The translations under genes were made by a program, and so were the position numbers. The notes beneath the pieces are model-generated. The model was not told the origin of the DNA, ran no database searches, and was given only the letters and a program-made list of their open reading frames with translations. A DNA stretch of 49,211 nucleotides from Clostridiales bacterium (GTDB lineage: Bacteria; Bacillota; Clostridia; Christensenellales; Pumilibacteraceae), in NCBI GenBank assembly GCA_022508465.1, contig JAFLVB010000005.1, positions 1-49,211 on the forward strand, written 5' to 3'. Shown here piece by piece: positions 32,285-41,098 of the stretch (the stretch's first letter is position 1; every line of letters starts with the position of its first letter).

Positions 32285-35200
32285 TTAAGACTTTGTTGTC
32301 TTCTTTTTGCTTGTTGTTTTTTCGGTCTTTGTGCTCTTTTTGGGAGCCGACTTTGGTTCGCTCTTTGTTGTTTTTGGGGCAGCCTCAACCTTGTCATCCT
32401 TTGTTGTTTTAGCGGTGTCATCCTTGCGAGCTTTTGGCGCTTTGGACGCGGCTACTTCATCGGCTTTGCGGCTCTTTTGAGCAGCGGCAATGATTTCGGA
32501 AACGACGTTTTGTGGGTGCAACCACCAATCGCGATTCCAAACCCTTAAAATGTTCCAGCCGCGCGACTCCAAAAATTCGGGGATATACACGTCGCGCTCA
32601 ATTACCGACGTCGAGGACGAGATGGCATCGGCCTCGGTCTGAATACCTACAAGATAACGTTCGGTCTCGGTGTCGTAAACGGCGAGCGAAATTTTGACTT
32701 TGGAGTTGCCCAGTCCCAGTTCGGCTTTGTAACCCTTCTTTTCGAGCTGCTCTTTTATCTGCATTTCGATAGGAGCAACAAGCGGTGGTGGGGGCGGGTC
32801 GATAACTCCCGACAAGCTTTTTAGTATAAGGCGAGCCTCATTTTTATTTCCGTCCGAAACGGCGCGCACATATTCGAGATATTTTTTAAACAGCTTAGGT
32901 CCTTGGTTTTTGACCGTATCTGTCTTTAGGTCCTCGGGCTCTATACTTGTAACGACATAAATCTTCTTTTTGGCACGGGTGATGGAGACATTAAGTCGGT
33001 TTTCGCCGCCTTCAACGCTGAGCGAGCCGAAGTTAGATACCATTTTGCCTGCCTCGTTATACGCGTAGCCTATGGAGAAGATTATGATGTCGCGCTCGTC
33101 ACCTTGCACGTTTTCGATATTTTTGACAAAGATGCTGACGTCCTCGCCGTTTTCCTTGCGGGAGCGTTCTTTTATAATGTTGCTTCTGAACTGTTCGTCG
33201 CGGAAACATTCTCTGTCGATAATATCTTCTATTGCATTTTCCTGCTCGACGTTAAAGGTTATGACGCCGATCGTCTCGTTTTCTTTGCGGGTGCGCAAAA
33301 TCTTTTTGATAAGCTCGACGACCTTTTCCGCCTCTGCGTCATTGTGGCGGTCAATCCATTTGCCGTCCACCTTAATGCGCTGAATGGGGCGGAGGTTTTT
33401 GCTCTTGTCGATGTTGGGCGAAACTTGCAACTCGCCCGAATAGAATGCGTTGCTCGAAAAGTCTATGAGCTCCTCGTACTGACTACGGTAGTGATAGGTG
33501 AGGTTACAGCTATCGTATCTCGCAACGGCAAGGTCGAGTAGACTCTCCACCTCCAAAGCCGCCTGCGTCGAGTAGTCGCTCTCGTCCGGATCGCCACCCA
33601 TATAGCGCTTCATAAAGAGGGCGGTAGGTCTAAGCTGCTTAGCATCACCCGCAACGACTATGCGCTTGCCGCGATAAACCGCCGGAAGTGTGTTTTCGAT
33701 AAAGATCTGCGACGCCTCGTCGAAGAGGATTATGTCGAAAAGATTTTTTGTAAGCGGCAGTATTTGCGAAACGTTTTCGGGCGAAAGCAGCCAGCATGGG
33801 AATAGTTTAAGCAGATATTCGCAGTAAACCTCGGCGGTCTTGCGGAGCGGCCAGAAGTTTTGCTTTTTGGAAATCTGATATAAGTAGTCTTTGCTGTCTT
33901 GCGCAGTCTCAAAGTAATCTAAGTATTCGTTGTCGAACTTTTTAAGCGCTATGCGGCGAACTTCCTGCGCCTTTTGCGCATTAAATCGCAAAATATCCTT
34001 GCGCACGGCGTCGTAGTCGGACAGCTTTGCAAGCTCATTCTTGTATTTTTCCTCATAGCCGAGGATCTCATGATAAATCCTTACGAGGAGGAGATTGTCT
34101 ATAATGGTGTGATACTTGCTTACGCTTTGTGCGTTTGCGTATGCAAATTCGAGTACTATCTTTTGCGCATTGGATAGGCTGTCGAACGTCGTCATAAAGT
34201 CGCGGTTAGCAACATAGTTTTCGAGCGCAACAAGCACCATTTTAAGTATAGCCGTGTTGCCGCTTACAAGGTGGTCGGCGACGGTGATGTATCCCTCGGG
34301 CGTCAAAACTTCGGTCAAGAACTCATAGCTTTTGAGGTACTCGGTGATTGCCGCCTTTGTAACTTCAAAGCTCTGCTTGATTTCGTTCTCGATCTTGGAG
34401 GTGTTATGCATCGTAAACGGCAAGAGCGGGAACAAAGCATATGACGCGTTGCGTGCTTTGTACGCGTTGGGGTGCTGAAGCTTTGCCGTCATCTTTACAA
34501 GCGGGGAGTAGTCCTCGCTGCGGAATTCGCCCTGATAAGCAAGTATTTGACGGGCATACGGGTATTTGTTTTTGTCGAAAAGCGGCTGCTTGACACCTAC
34601 AAGCTCACTTAGTTTACTCTTAGCTTGTGATAGGGTGTGTATGCTTATATCCTTTTTAAGATACGCTATCGTCGGATTCTTTTTTTGTTCCTCGATAAAA
34701 TCGTAATAAATCTGCGACTTGCCGCTCGTTTTAAGGCTTATAACAGCTTCTAAGAGTTCGTCATACTTGAGTTTAAGCAAACGCTTATCTTCAAGCATTT
34801 GCACATATATCGAATACTCGTAGCTGTTTTTGCCTATCATGTACGACTGTGCATACATCTCGGACAGGCTGAGACCGAAGTCGGTCTTGGTGTTGAGCAA
34901 ATTCGACATATCCTCAAGCTGCTTTTGGCGCTTGGCGATTGCCTCGTCGAGATTTTCGATATCGAAAAGGCTGTCCTGACTTTTTACAATGCTCTTGTGC
35001 CTATCGAAGCACCTTTCGTAAAAGAAGCGCTTATCCTTTTCGGCGTCGTTGATGTACATAGCCTTAGCGTTAAATTCGCCGAGGCGGTTGAATACAACGT
35101 CAAGCGCTGCCTTTTTTTGCGAAACGACGAGCACGCGCTTATTTTTAAGCACGGCGTCGGAAATTATATTGACAATGGTCTGCGATTTACCTGTGCCCGG

Positions 35201-36187
35201 AGGACCGTAAACGACCATATTGCCTTTTTCAGAAATTTGAGATATTACCTTGCTCTGGGCAAAGTCGGAGTAGTGAGAGGGATAAATTACCTGGTCTGTA
35301 TTTTCGCGCTTTTTCTTTTTTACCGGCTTAGACGGTTTGACGTTTAGTAGCTGGTCGACTGCCTCGTTTGTAAGGCGCTTTTTTTCGAGCTCGGCGTAGT
35401 CCGTGTATACCGAGTTGGCAAGCGAATATCTGCCTATAACGCACAGATTTTGTACTTGAGGATCGCCCTTTGGCTCAACTCTGTCGTATGGCAGCACGTT
35501 TTTAAACGGCTGCATGTCAAACTTGAGCTTAAAGCTTTTTAGATATTCTATAATCGACTTTATACCGTTTTTAAGTGGGGGTTGGCTTGTAGAAGCATAT
35601 TCGGTTTCCAGCCCGTCGAGCTGCAAACGCTTGGCATTGGCGTATGCGTAAACAAGCGCCTTGTTTAATAAAATGTTGTCGTCTGCCTTCTTTGTAAGGA
35701 CAACGGTGTACTCGTCCTCGATTTCGATTTTGACGGGGAAGAGTAGAATAGGCGCTTTGATAGTGACGTCCTTAACAACGCCCGAAACAAACGGATAGCC
35801 GACGAACAGCTCGTATCTGCCCGTCTCCTTTTCGATCTCGTTGATTTCTCTGTCTATAACGCGCAAAGCCTGCGTCTCTTTTGCGAGCGCATCACGTTTA
35901 AGCTTATTGTTTTTTTGCTTGACCTTTTTGGCGTCGGCTTCGCTGAGTCCGTCTGTATAAGCCGGCTCGGGGAAAATTCTGTCGCCGCTATCCTTGTCGA
36001 TTATGACAAAGCTGCGCCTCTTCTCGGTAAAAAGAAAGGACACAAAATCGTCGAAGATCTCAGGCGAGTTTAAAAGTCGCCCGAGGTCGTAGCAGTTTTT
36101 GCGGTTAAGTGTTTTTAGACAAATGCAGCGGTTTCTGCCGCTTATTTCGATTAGCCTATCTTTGTAATATGTATAAATAGATTTCAT
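32285..36187 (-). CDS. Large SF1 (DUF4011-type) helicase with C-terminal Vsr-like nuclease domain
   Basis: The 1300-residue protein has an N-terminal DUF4011-like region (about 1-290), then a UPF1-like SF1 helicase core: Walker A YGPPGTGKSQT near 328, Walker B FDEASQ near 820, GDAKQLRPT near 846 and the C-terminal VSITRAKKKIYVVTS motif. From about 1160 to 1235 comes a nuclease-like domain of the MTES_1575/Vsr type, with EADAISSS and RGWNILRVWNRDWW. The last roughly 60 residues are a lysine/alanine/threonine-rich tail. Long helicase-nuclease proteins of this sort are found in anti-phage defence loci, so a defence or repair role is likely (inference). The promoter leaves a leader of only about 10 bases. 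Confidence 0.87.
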   Translation of the reverse strand: MKSIYTYYKDRLIEISGRNRCICLKTLNRKNCYDLGRLLNSPEIFDDFVSFLFTEKRRSFVIIDKDSGDRIFPEPAYTDGLSEADAKKVKQKNNKLKRDALAKETQALRVIDREINEIEKETGRYELFVGYPFVSGVVKDVTIKAPILLFPVKIEIEDEYTVVLTKKADDNILLNKALVYAYANAKRLQLDGLETEYASTSQPPLKNGIKSIIEYLKSFKLKFDMQPFKNVLPYDRVEPKGDPQVQNLCVIGRYSLANSVYTDYAELEKKRLTNEAVDQLLNVKPSKPVKKKKRENTDQVIYPSHYSDFAQSKVISQISEKGNMVVYGPPGTGKSQTIVNIISDAVLKNKRVLVVSQKKAALDVVFNRLGEFNAKAMYINDAEKDKRFFYERCFDRHKSIVKSQDSLFDIENLDEAIAKRQKQLEDMSNLLNTKTDFGLSLSEMYAQSYMIGKNSYEYSIYVQMLEDKRLLKLKYDELLEAVISLKTSGKSQIYYDFIEEQKKNPTIAYLKKDISIHTLSQAKSKLSELVGVKQPLFDKNKYPYARQILAYQGEFRSEDYSPLVKMTAKLQHPNAYKARNASYALFPLLPFTMHNTSKIENEIKQSFEVTKAAITEYLKSYEFLTEVLTPEGYITVADHLVSGNTAILKMVLVALENYVANRDFMTTFDSLSNAQKIVLEFAYANAQSVSKYHTIIDNLLLVRIYHEILGYEEKYKNELAKLSDYDAVRKDILRFNAQKAQEVRRIALKKFDNEYLDYFETAQDSKDYLYQISKKQNFWPLRKTAEVYCEYLLKLFPCWLLSPENVSQILPLTKNLFDIILFDEASQIFIENTLPAVYRGKRIVVAGDAKQLRPTALFMKRYMGGDPDESDYSTQAALEVESLLDLAVARYDSCNLTYHYRSQYEELIDFSSNAFYSGELQVSPNIDKSKNLRPIQRIKVDGKWIDRHNDAEAEKVVELIKKILRTRKENETIGVITFNVEQENAIEDIIDRECFRDEQFRSNIIKERSRKENGEDVSIFVKNIENVQGDERDIIIFSIGYAYNEAGKMVSNFGSLSVEGGENRLNVSITRAKKKIYVVTSIEPEDLKTDTVKNQGPKLFKKYLEYVRAVSDGNKNEARLILKSLSGVIDPPPPPLVAPIEMQIKEQLEKKGYKAELGLGNSKVKISLAVYDTETERYLVGIQTEADAISSSTSVIERDVYIPEFLESRGWNILRVWNRDWWLHPQNVVSEIIAAAQKSRKADEVAASKAPKARKDDTAKTTKDDKVEAAPKTTKSEPKSAPKKSTKTEKTTSKKKTTKS

Positions 36188-36204
36188 TTGAACCCACCAT
36201 ATAT

Positions 36205-36233
36205 ATTTTATAGGACATTTGGGATTTTGTCAA
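36205..36233 (-). promoter_or_regulatory. Promoter of the helicase gene
   Basis: On the minus strand: consensus TTGACA, 17-base spacer, TAAAAT. The predicted start lies about 10 bases before the ATG, with GGTGGG between. The rest of 36188-36306 holds nothing else recognisable. Confidence 0.65.
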
Positions 36234-36306
36234 ATGAAATTTGAGCCACAAATGTAAGGTTATATAGTTATTATTAATCGCATTCTTTTAACGTAAATGT
36301 AATGGG

Positions 36307-36561
36307 TTATATGAATATCGCCGTGATCGAAAATCCTAATAGTGCCGCGATAAGCATATACGGCATAGTTATTCCGTTATTAAAGACAAAAATGATGCAC
36401 ATAATGGCGGCGACGGTGGCGGCTCCCCATATAAAATCGAGAAAGAATGTGACAATTTTCAGTTTAATTCGGCGTTCGGCGGCGGTGAGACCAACAAAGC
36501 AAAATCGACTTATTCCGCCAATCAAGAAGCAGAAAGCGCAAAGAATAAGCTCGGCAATCAT
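36307..36561 (-). CDS. yabQ: YabQ-like spore cortex membrane protein
   Basis: YabQ is a membrane protein needed for spore cortex formation in Bacillus. This 84-residue protein has three hydrophobic stretches with the YabQ pattern FLDFIWGAATVAAIMCIIFV in the middle. It is short compared with Bacillus YabQ and lacks the C-terminal part. The 4-base overlap with yabP is the main support for the name. It ends the asd-dapA-dapB-yabP-yabQ series on the minus strand. Confidence 0.72.
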   Translation of the reverse strand: MIAELILCAFCFLIGGISRFCFVGLTAAERRIKLKIVTFFLDFIWGAATVAAIMCIIFVFNNGITMPYMLIAALLGFSITAIFI

Positions 36562-36818
36562 TTGAACAACCTCTTAAGTAGCGGAACTTTGGGCGCCGAA
36601 TATTTGATGGAGTCGATTTCGCCGTCAAAGCACAGACTTCCGTCGTCGGAGTCGAATTTATTTATTTTGAGTTTTTTGCCGCTGATGTCCATTCCGCCGT
36701 AAGACGTCACGATGCTGATATGGTTTTCGGACGACGAAATGACCTTTTCTACACCGCTCATAGAGCAGGTAGCTCTGTTATTTACTTCAAATGCGTGAGG
36801 CTTTTTTTCTTTTTCCAT
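36558..36818 (-). CDS. yabP: YabP family sporulation protein
   Basis: The 86-residue protein matches the YabP/YqfC fold. The N-terminal NRATCSMSGVEKVISSSENHISIVTSYGG corresponds to the conserved xxxxITGVxxVxSFDExxIxLxTxxG pattern, followed by ISGKKLKINKFDSDDGSLCFDGEIDSIKYS. YabP is needed for efficient sporulation; its biochemical role is unclear. AGGAG precedes the start, 9 bases after the dapB stop, so it is cotranscribed with the diaminopimelate genes. Its usual neighbour yabO/rqcP is found 12 kb away at 48711. Confidence 0.82.
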   Translation of the reverse strand: MEKEKKPHAFEVNNRATCSMSGVEKVISSSENHISIVTSYGGMDISGKKLKINKFDSDDGSLCFDGEIDSIKYSAPKVPLLKRLFK

Positions 36819-36827
36819 AAATTTCTC

Positions 36828-37490
36828 CTATCTTTCTGAGTGGAAAAGCGAATGATGCTTTTCCGAACTGAGAAAGTCGTTAAACGAATACAATCCATAC
36901 GGCTGATTTATAAGCCACCGTGCCGCCTTTATCGCCCCGTCTGCAAACAGTCTGCGGTCGGCGGCAGAGTGGGTAAGCGTGATCGTTTCGTTTTCCAGAC
37001 CGAAAATTACTTGGTGCTCGCCGACAACGCTCCCGAGGCGCAGAGAATGTATCTTTTGCGCACCTGCGGCAGATTTTAGCATTAGCGCCGTTCCCGACGG
37101 AGCGTCCTTCTTTTTGGCATGATGTGTCTCAATAATCTCGCATTTGCCTATGCCTTTGAGTGACGCGCAAAGACTAAGCATAAGGTTTATGCCTATACTC
37201 ATATTGCCCGACTTTAATACAGCGTGGTGCGTGGCGCACTCTTTTATCAAGCGGTTGTCCTCGGCGCTTTGTCCTGTTGTTGCGATAACGAGCGGGCAGC
37301 CGAGCTTGTCACTTAGCGCTGTCACTTTGGCAGTCGCAGCAGCGGACGAAAAGTCGATTATGACGTCGGAGGGGGCTTCGTCTATACGCGATGAATTTGC
37401 GCACCCCGAAATCACAAAGTCGTCGGGCAGGGAATGTGCTAATATTTGACCCATTTTACCCGAAATTCCGAAAATAAATACTCTTATCAT
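36828..37490 (-). CDS. dapB: 4-hydroxy-tetrahydrodipicolinate reductase
   Basis: DapB reduces the DapA product to tetrahydrodipicolinate for diaminopimelate and lysine synthesis. The N-terminal dinucleotide motif GISGKMG and the catalytic ETHHAKKKDAPSGTAL are present. The 220 residues are shorter than the usual 245-270; the shortening lies in loops and no catalytic motif is lost. It overlaps dapA by 4 bases. Confidence 0.93.
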   Translation of the reverse strand: MIRVFIFGISGKMGQILAHSLPDDFVISGCANSSRIDEAPSDVIIDFSSAAATAKVTALSDKLGCPLVIATTGQSAEDNRLIKECATHHAVLKSGNMSIGINLMLSLCASLKGIGKCEIIETHHAKKKDAPSGTALMLKSAAGAQKIHSLRLGSVVGEHQVIFGLENETITLTHSAADRRLFADGAIKAARWLINQPYGLYSFNDFLSSEKHHSLFHSER

Positions 37491-38353
37491 ATCAGTTTAA
37501 GCTCCTCCATAATGCTTTTTAGCATTGCCTTGTTGCTTTCGCTTAGCTCTGTCATGGGTAGTCTCGGATTGCCCATATCAATGCCGAGCATATTTAATGC
37601 TGCGCGCACGGGGATGGGATTGACCTCGGCAAACAGCGCGTCGATAAGCGGAAGTAGTTTTAGTTGCATTGCGCCCGCTTTAAGCAGATTGCCGCTAAGC
37701 GCCATATTGGTCATGTGACTTACAAGCTCGGGGGCTACGTTTGCCGCAACCGAAATAACGCCCTTTGCGCCCATACACATGGCGGGAGCGGTCAACGCGT
37801 CGTCGCCGCTGTATATATCGGCCTCGACAATGGACAGACAGCGTTCTATCTGCACCATATTGCCGCTTGCCTCCTTTATACCGACAACGTTTTTGAGCTT
37901 TGCAATCTTCGCCATAGTCTCCGGCAATAGATTAAATCCTGTTCTGCCCGGAACATTATATACGATAATGGGGTGAGAGACACGCTCGGCTATATACTTA
38001 TAGTGAGCAAAAGCGCCTTCTTGCGTGCATTTGTTATAAAATGGTGTTACCACCAAAAAGGCATCTGCGCCCCATTTTTCGGCACTAAGGCAGTTTTTAG
38101 TAACAGCTTTGGTGTTGTTGCCGCCTGTGCCGACAATAAGCGGAAGGTCGGTTTTGGTGCGAACAAAACGCACAAAGCTTTCTTTTTGGTTATCGCTGAG
38201 TGTGCTTGCCTCGCCAGTCGTGCCGAGAGCTATGAGTGCGTCGGCACCGCCGCTCACAACATAACTGATGAGCTTTTCGACTTCGGAAAATAAAATCTCG
38301 TCGTCGCTTGCCGGAGTGGCGAGTGCCACGCCTGTGCCTGAAAATATCGACAT
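37487..38353 (-). CDS. dapA: 4-hydroxy-tetrahydrodipicolinate synthase
   Basis: DapA condenses pyruvate with aspartate semialdehyde. The 288-residue TIM barrel has ALGTTGEASTLS near residue 42, YNVPGRTGFNL with the active-site tyrosine near 133 and the Schiff-base lysine in VVGIKEASGN near 161. It lies 22 bases after asd. Its product is also the precursor of spore dipicolinic acid, relevant because yabPQ are in the same operon. Confidence 0.95.
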   Translation of the reverse strand: MSIFSGTGVALATPASDDEILFSEVEKLISYVVSGGADALIALGTTGEASTLSDNQKESFVRFVRTKTDLPLIVGTGGNNTKAVTKNCLSAEKWGADAFLVVTPFYNKCTQEGAFAHYKYIAERVSHPIIVYNVPGRTGFNLLPETMAKIAKLKNVVGIKEASGNMVQIERCLSIVEADIYSGDDALTAPAMCMGAKGVISVAANVAPELVSHMTNMALSGNLLKAGAMQLKLLPLIDALFAEVNPIPVRAALNMLGIDMGNPRLPMTELSESNKAMLKSIMEELKLI

Positions 38354-38375
38354 AATAACCTCCGTTAAATACTTG

Positions 38376-39323
38376 TTAAATAAGCAGTTCGGCTATCTGC
38401 ACCGCGTTTGTAGCCGCGCCTTTGCGCAGATTGTCCGCAACAGTCCATAAGCAAAACGAATTTTCTTCGCTCTCATCGCGCCTTAATCTCCCCACAAGCA
38501 CATTGTCTTGTCCCACGGCGTCTAACGGGGTGGGAATATCGAGTAGTTTAACAGACGGAGCTTGCATAAGACACTCGCTTATCTCGCTAAGATTTGCCGT
38601 CCTCGTCAGCTTAAAGTTGACAGTCGCGCCGTGGCAATTGGTTATAGGCACGCGCACGCTGGTTGCATTTACTTTTATTCGCGAAGAGAGGATTTTGTGC
38701 GTCTCATTGACGATTTTGAGCTCTTCACCGGTGTAGCCGTCGCTATGATATGTATCTATTTTTGGCAAAAGATTGTTTTTGATAGGCAGGTCAAAGACAT
38801 TACATTCGCCGCTTTGTAAGTCGGCGAGGGCTGCCGCACCCGCGCCGCTTACAGACTGATAGGTGCTGACTATCATACGCACAATACCAAACTCGCGGTG
38901 GATGGGCGCCATGGCGGTGAGGATTTGCGCAGTCGTGCAATTGGGGTTGGCAATTATTCCGCTGTGCATAAAAGCGGACGAGGGGTTGACTTCGGGAATA
39001 ACGAGGGGGACGTTATCGTCCATTCGCCAAGCCGACGAGTTGTCAATGACTATTGCGCCCATGGTCGAAAAAATTTGAGCATATTTTATGCTCACTTCGT
39101 TGCTGACGGCAAAGAGCGCAAAGTCGCACGGACGACGATAGATGTTGGCTCCGCTAAGCTCGTACACCTCCTTAGTGCCAAAGGGAGTGTGAGCCTCGCC
39201 GCTATTAAATGCGTATAAAATCACGTCGGATACAGGAAAGTTCCTTTCGTGTAAGACTTTAAGCATAGTTTGACCGACTAGTCCTGTTGCGCCGACGACG
39301 GCAACCGAGAATTGTTTTTTCAT
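38376..39323 (-). CDS. asd: Aspartate-semialdehyde dehydrogenase
   Basis: Asd reduces aspartyl phosphate to aspartate semialdehyde. The 315 residues have the GATGLVGQTML nucleotide loop and the active cysteine in NPNCTTAQ near residue 127. The C-terminal RVPITNCHGATVNF holds the catalytic histidine. It is the first gene of the minus-strand DAP-spore operon. AGGAGG is 6 bases before the ATG. The gap upstream (about 95 bases to the divergent promoter) is too short for a lysine riboswitch, and none is visible. Confidence 0.94.
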   Translation of the reverse strand: MKKQFSVAVVGATGLVGQTMLKVLHERNFPVSDVILYAFNSGEAHTPFGTKEVYELSGANIYRRPCDFALFAVSNEVSIKYAQIFSTMGAIVIDNSSAWRMDDNVPLVIPEVNPSSAFMHSGIIANPNCTTAQILTAMAPIHREFGIVRMIVSTYQSVSGAGAAALADLQSGECNVFDLPIKNNLLPKIDTYHSDGYTGEELKIVNETHKILSSRIKVNATSVRVPITNCHGATVNFKLTRTANLSEISECLMQAPSVKLLDIPTPLDAVGQDNVLVGRLRRDESEENSFCLWTVADNLRKGAATNAVQIAELLI

Positions 39324-39381
39324 AATATCCTCCGCAAAATGTTTGACGTTTTAGCTTATGTTGTAAAATGTCAAAAAATGA

Positions 39382-39405
39382 CCAAATCATAAATTTATAA
39401 TTTGG
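39382..39405. promoter_or_regulatory. 24 bp near-perfect palindrome between asd and the membrane-protein operon
   Basis: CCAAAT...ATTTGG arms with ATAAATTTAT at the centre and one mismatched pair. It lies just upstream of the promoter at 39419 and about 60 bases from the asd start, so one factor could act on both directions. Confidence 0.45.
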
Positions 39406-39418
39406 AGGCTTAAAACAA

Positions 39419-39447
39419 TTGAAATTCTCGGCAAAATAGAGTATAAT
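39419..39447 (+). promoter_or_regulatory. Promoter of the six-gene operon at 39495
   Basis: TTGAAA, 17-base spacer, consensus TATAAT. The leader is about 40 bases. Confidence 0.78.
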
Positions 39448-39494
39448 GATTAAACGGAGTATTTTTGTCCGTAATATTTTGATAAGGATTACTT

Positions 39495-40421
39495 ATGGCA
39501 AAGAATTTGATCGATAGGCTTTCGGTGGACGAAAGCAACCACGAATATCTTATGAAGAACTATCAGGAGGGTGGACGGTTTAAGCTGTTCAGCAACGTGT
39601 TCTTCGGCAAAATGGGCGTAATGAGCAAAACCAACTGGCTTATGCTTTTGTTCTGTCTGCCTGCGTTTGCGGTGATTTTTTACACGGCATATCGCGCTTT
39701 TGACTATTCGGTGTATACGCCGTTTAGCTCCAACTTTGGGCTTGGCTATCCGGTGGTCAATGATGCCGAGGAGATTTATGCGGGACTGATGTTCCAAAAC
39801 AATATGTTCAGGGCGCTGCTACTTATCCCGTGCATCGTTATAGGTTGCATAGGCCTTGCCGGCGCGTTTAACGTAATTAAGTACGAGTCGCTCGGCTTTA
39901 GCGTTAAGCTGGGCAAAACATTCTTTAAGGGCGTAAAAAACAATATGGTCACATATATGTGGCTCGGATTTATCAACGCCTTGATATTCTTCGTGTTTGA
40001 GCTTTCGCTTAACTTCTTTGGCAATCCCGAACTTGCGCTTGCCGTTAAGATTATCGCCATAGTGCTCTCGGCAATACTGATGGCGTTTGTGGTGGTTGTA
40101 TCGCTGTACGTTATGACGCAGGCGGCTCTCTACGATATGCCGCTTGTTAAAATGATAAAGAACGCGTTTTGGCTTACAGTATCGTTCTTCTTGCAAAATC
40201 TTATAATCTTTATACTTTCCTTAGTGCCGGTAGTATTATTAATGGTTATGGGCTCATCTTACTTTTTGCAGCTTATAGTTATTATGGTTTGCGCAATGCT
40301 CGGATTCTCGTACATTGTGTGCATTTGGACGATTTTCAGCCACTATGTATACGGTATGGTGTTTACCGCTTGTATCGAAAAAGACAAGCCGCAAAAGAAG
40401 AATAGACGTAGAGCTAAGTAA
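39495..40421 (+). CDS. DUF624/YesL-like multi-pass membrane protein
   Basis: The 308-residue protein has a soluble N-terminus of about 48 residues and roughly six membrane segments. It has the layout of the DUF624 (YesL) family, including an early FFGKMGVMSKTNWLMLLFCLPAF segment, a second helix pair around residue 110, and a basic C-terminal tail (KKNRRRAK). The function of this family is not established. It is the first gene of a six-gene operon and overlaps the methyltransferase by one base. Confidence 0.68.
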   Translation: MAKNLIDRLSVDESNHEYLMKNYQEGGRFKLFSNVFFGKMGVMSKTNWLMLLFCLPAFAVIFYTAYRAFDYSVYTPFSSNFGLGYPVVNDAEEIYAGLMFQNNMFRALLLIPCIVIGCIGLAGAFNVIKYESLGFSVKLGKTFFKGVKNNMVTYMWLGFINALIFFVFELSLNFFGNPELALAVKIIAIVLSAILMAFVVVVSLYVMTQAALYDMPLVKMIKNAFWLTVSFFLQNLIIFILSLVPVVLLMVMGSSYFLQLIVIMVCAMLGFSYIVCIWTIFSHYVYGMVFTACIEKDKPQKKNRRRAK

Positions 40422-41098
40422 TGTACGAGGTTATAGCACAGTATTACGACCTTTTTATGGACGACGGCGAATGGATAAAGTTCGCAGTCGATGCTGTTAA
40501 AGGCAAGGGTAGAGGGGCGGATGTAGGTTGCGGCAGCGGAGCGGTTTCGATAGCGCTTAGCGCCGAGCACGACATAGTAGCAATAGACGCATCGGCCGAT
40601 ATGCTGCGTATCGCGTCGGACAAATTTATGCGGATGGGGTTAAGAATCCCTACCGTTTTGCAAAAGGCGGAGGCGCTAAAACTCAGCTTTAAGGCGGAGT
40701 TTATCACCGCAATGTGCGACGTTGTCAACTATTTGCACAGTCCAAGCAAGTTCTTTAAGGCGGCATATGACAATCTTAAAGAGGGCGGAGTGCTCGTCTT
40801 TGATATAAGTAGCGAACATAAGCTCAAAAACGTACTCGGCAATAACGTATACACCGAGACTCGTAATGACATAACTTATATTTGGGAAAATAATTTAAGA
40901 GGCAATCGCGTCGAAATGGCGCTTACATTTTTCATCCCCGAAGTTCACGGTTTGTATAAAAAGGCCGTGGACGTTCAGACGCAATATATTCATAAGAGTA
41001 AGGACATAGAGGATGCACTTACAGAGTGCGGCTTTAAGGTCAAAAAGACGGATAAAATGGATAGAATTTACTTTGTGGCGGAGAAGGCAGGAGGCTAA
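40421..41098 (+). CDS. Class I SAM-dependent methyltransferase
   Basis: The 225-residue protein has the Rossmann methyltransferase motif I ADVGCGSGAVSIAL near residue 33 and the acidic motif II IVAIDASADML near 52. The motif IV region is AMCDVVNYLHSP near 95, followed by LKEGGVLVFDI. It resembles small-molecule methyltransferases related to YqeM, but the substrate cannot be read from sequence. It begins at the stop codon of the membrane protein gene, and the next gene starts directly after its stop. Confidence 0.85.
   Translation: MYEVIAQYYDLFMDDGEWIKFAVDAVKGKGRGADVGCGSGAVSIALSAEHDIVAIDASADMLRIASDKFMRMGLRIPTVLQKAEALKLSFKAEFITAMCDVVNYLHSPSKFFKAAYDNLKEGGVLVFDISSEHKLKNVLGNNVYTETRNDITYIWENNLRGNRVEMALTFFIPEVHGLYKKAVDVQTQYIHKSKDIEDALTECGFKVKKTDKMDRIYFVAEKAGG

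Noticed and set aside
32261..32548. Plus-strand 95-codon frame at the helicase 3' end
   Set aside because: It starts within the terminator stem and is the complement of the lysine-rich helicase tail, so its cysteine/phenylalanine richness is an artefact.
36302..36565. Plus-strand frame opposite yabQ
   Set aside because: Exact antisense of yabQ, which is supported by its overlap with yabP and its membrane pattern.
39324..39418. Lysine riboswitch before asd
   Set aside because: The space is too short and the characteristic junction motifs are not seen.
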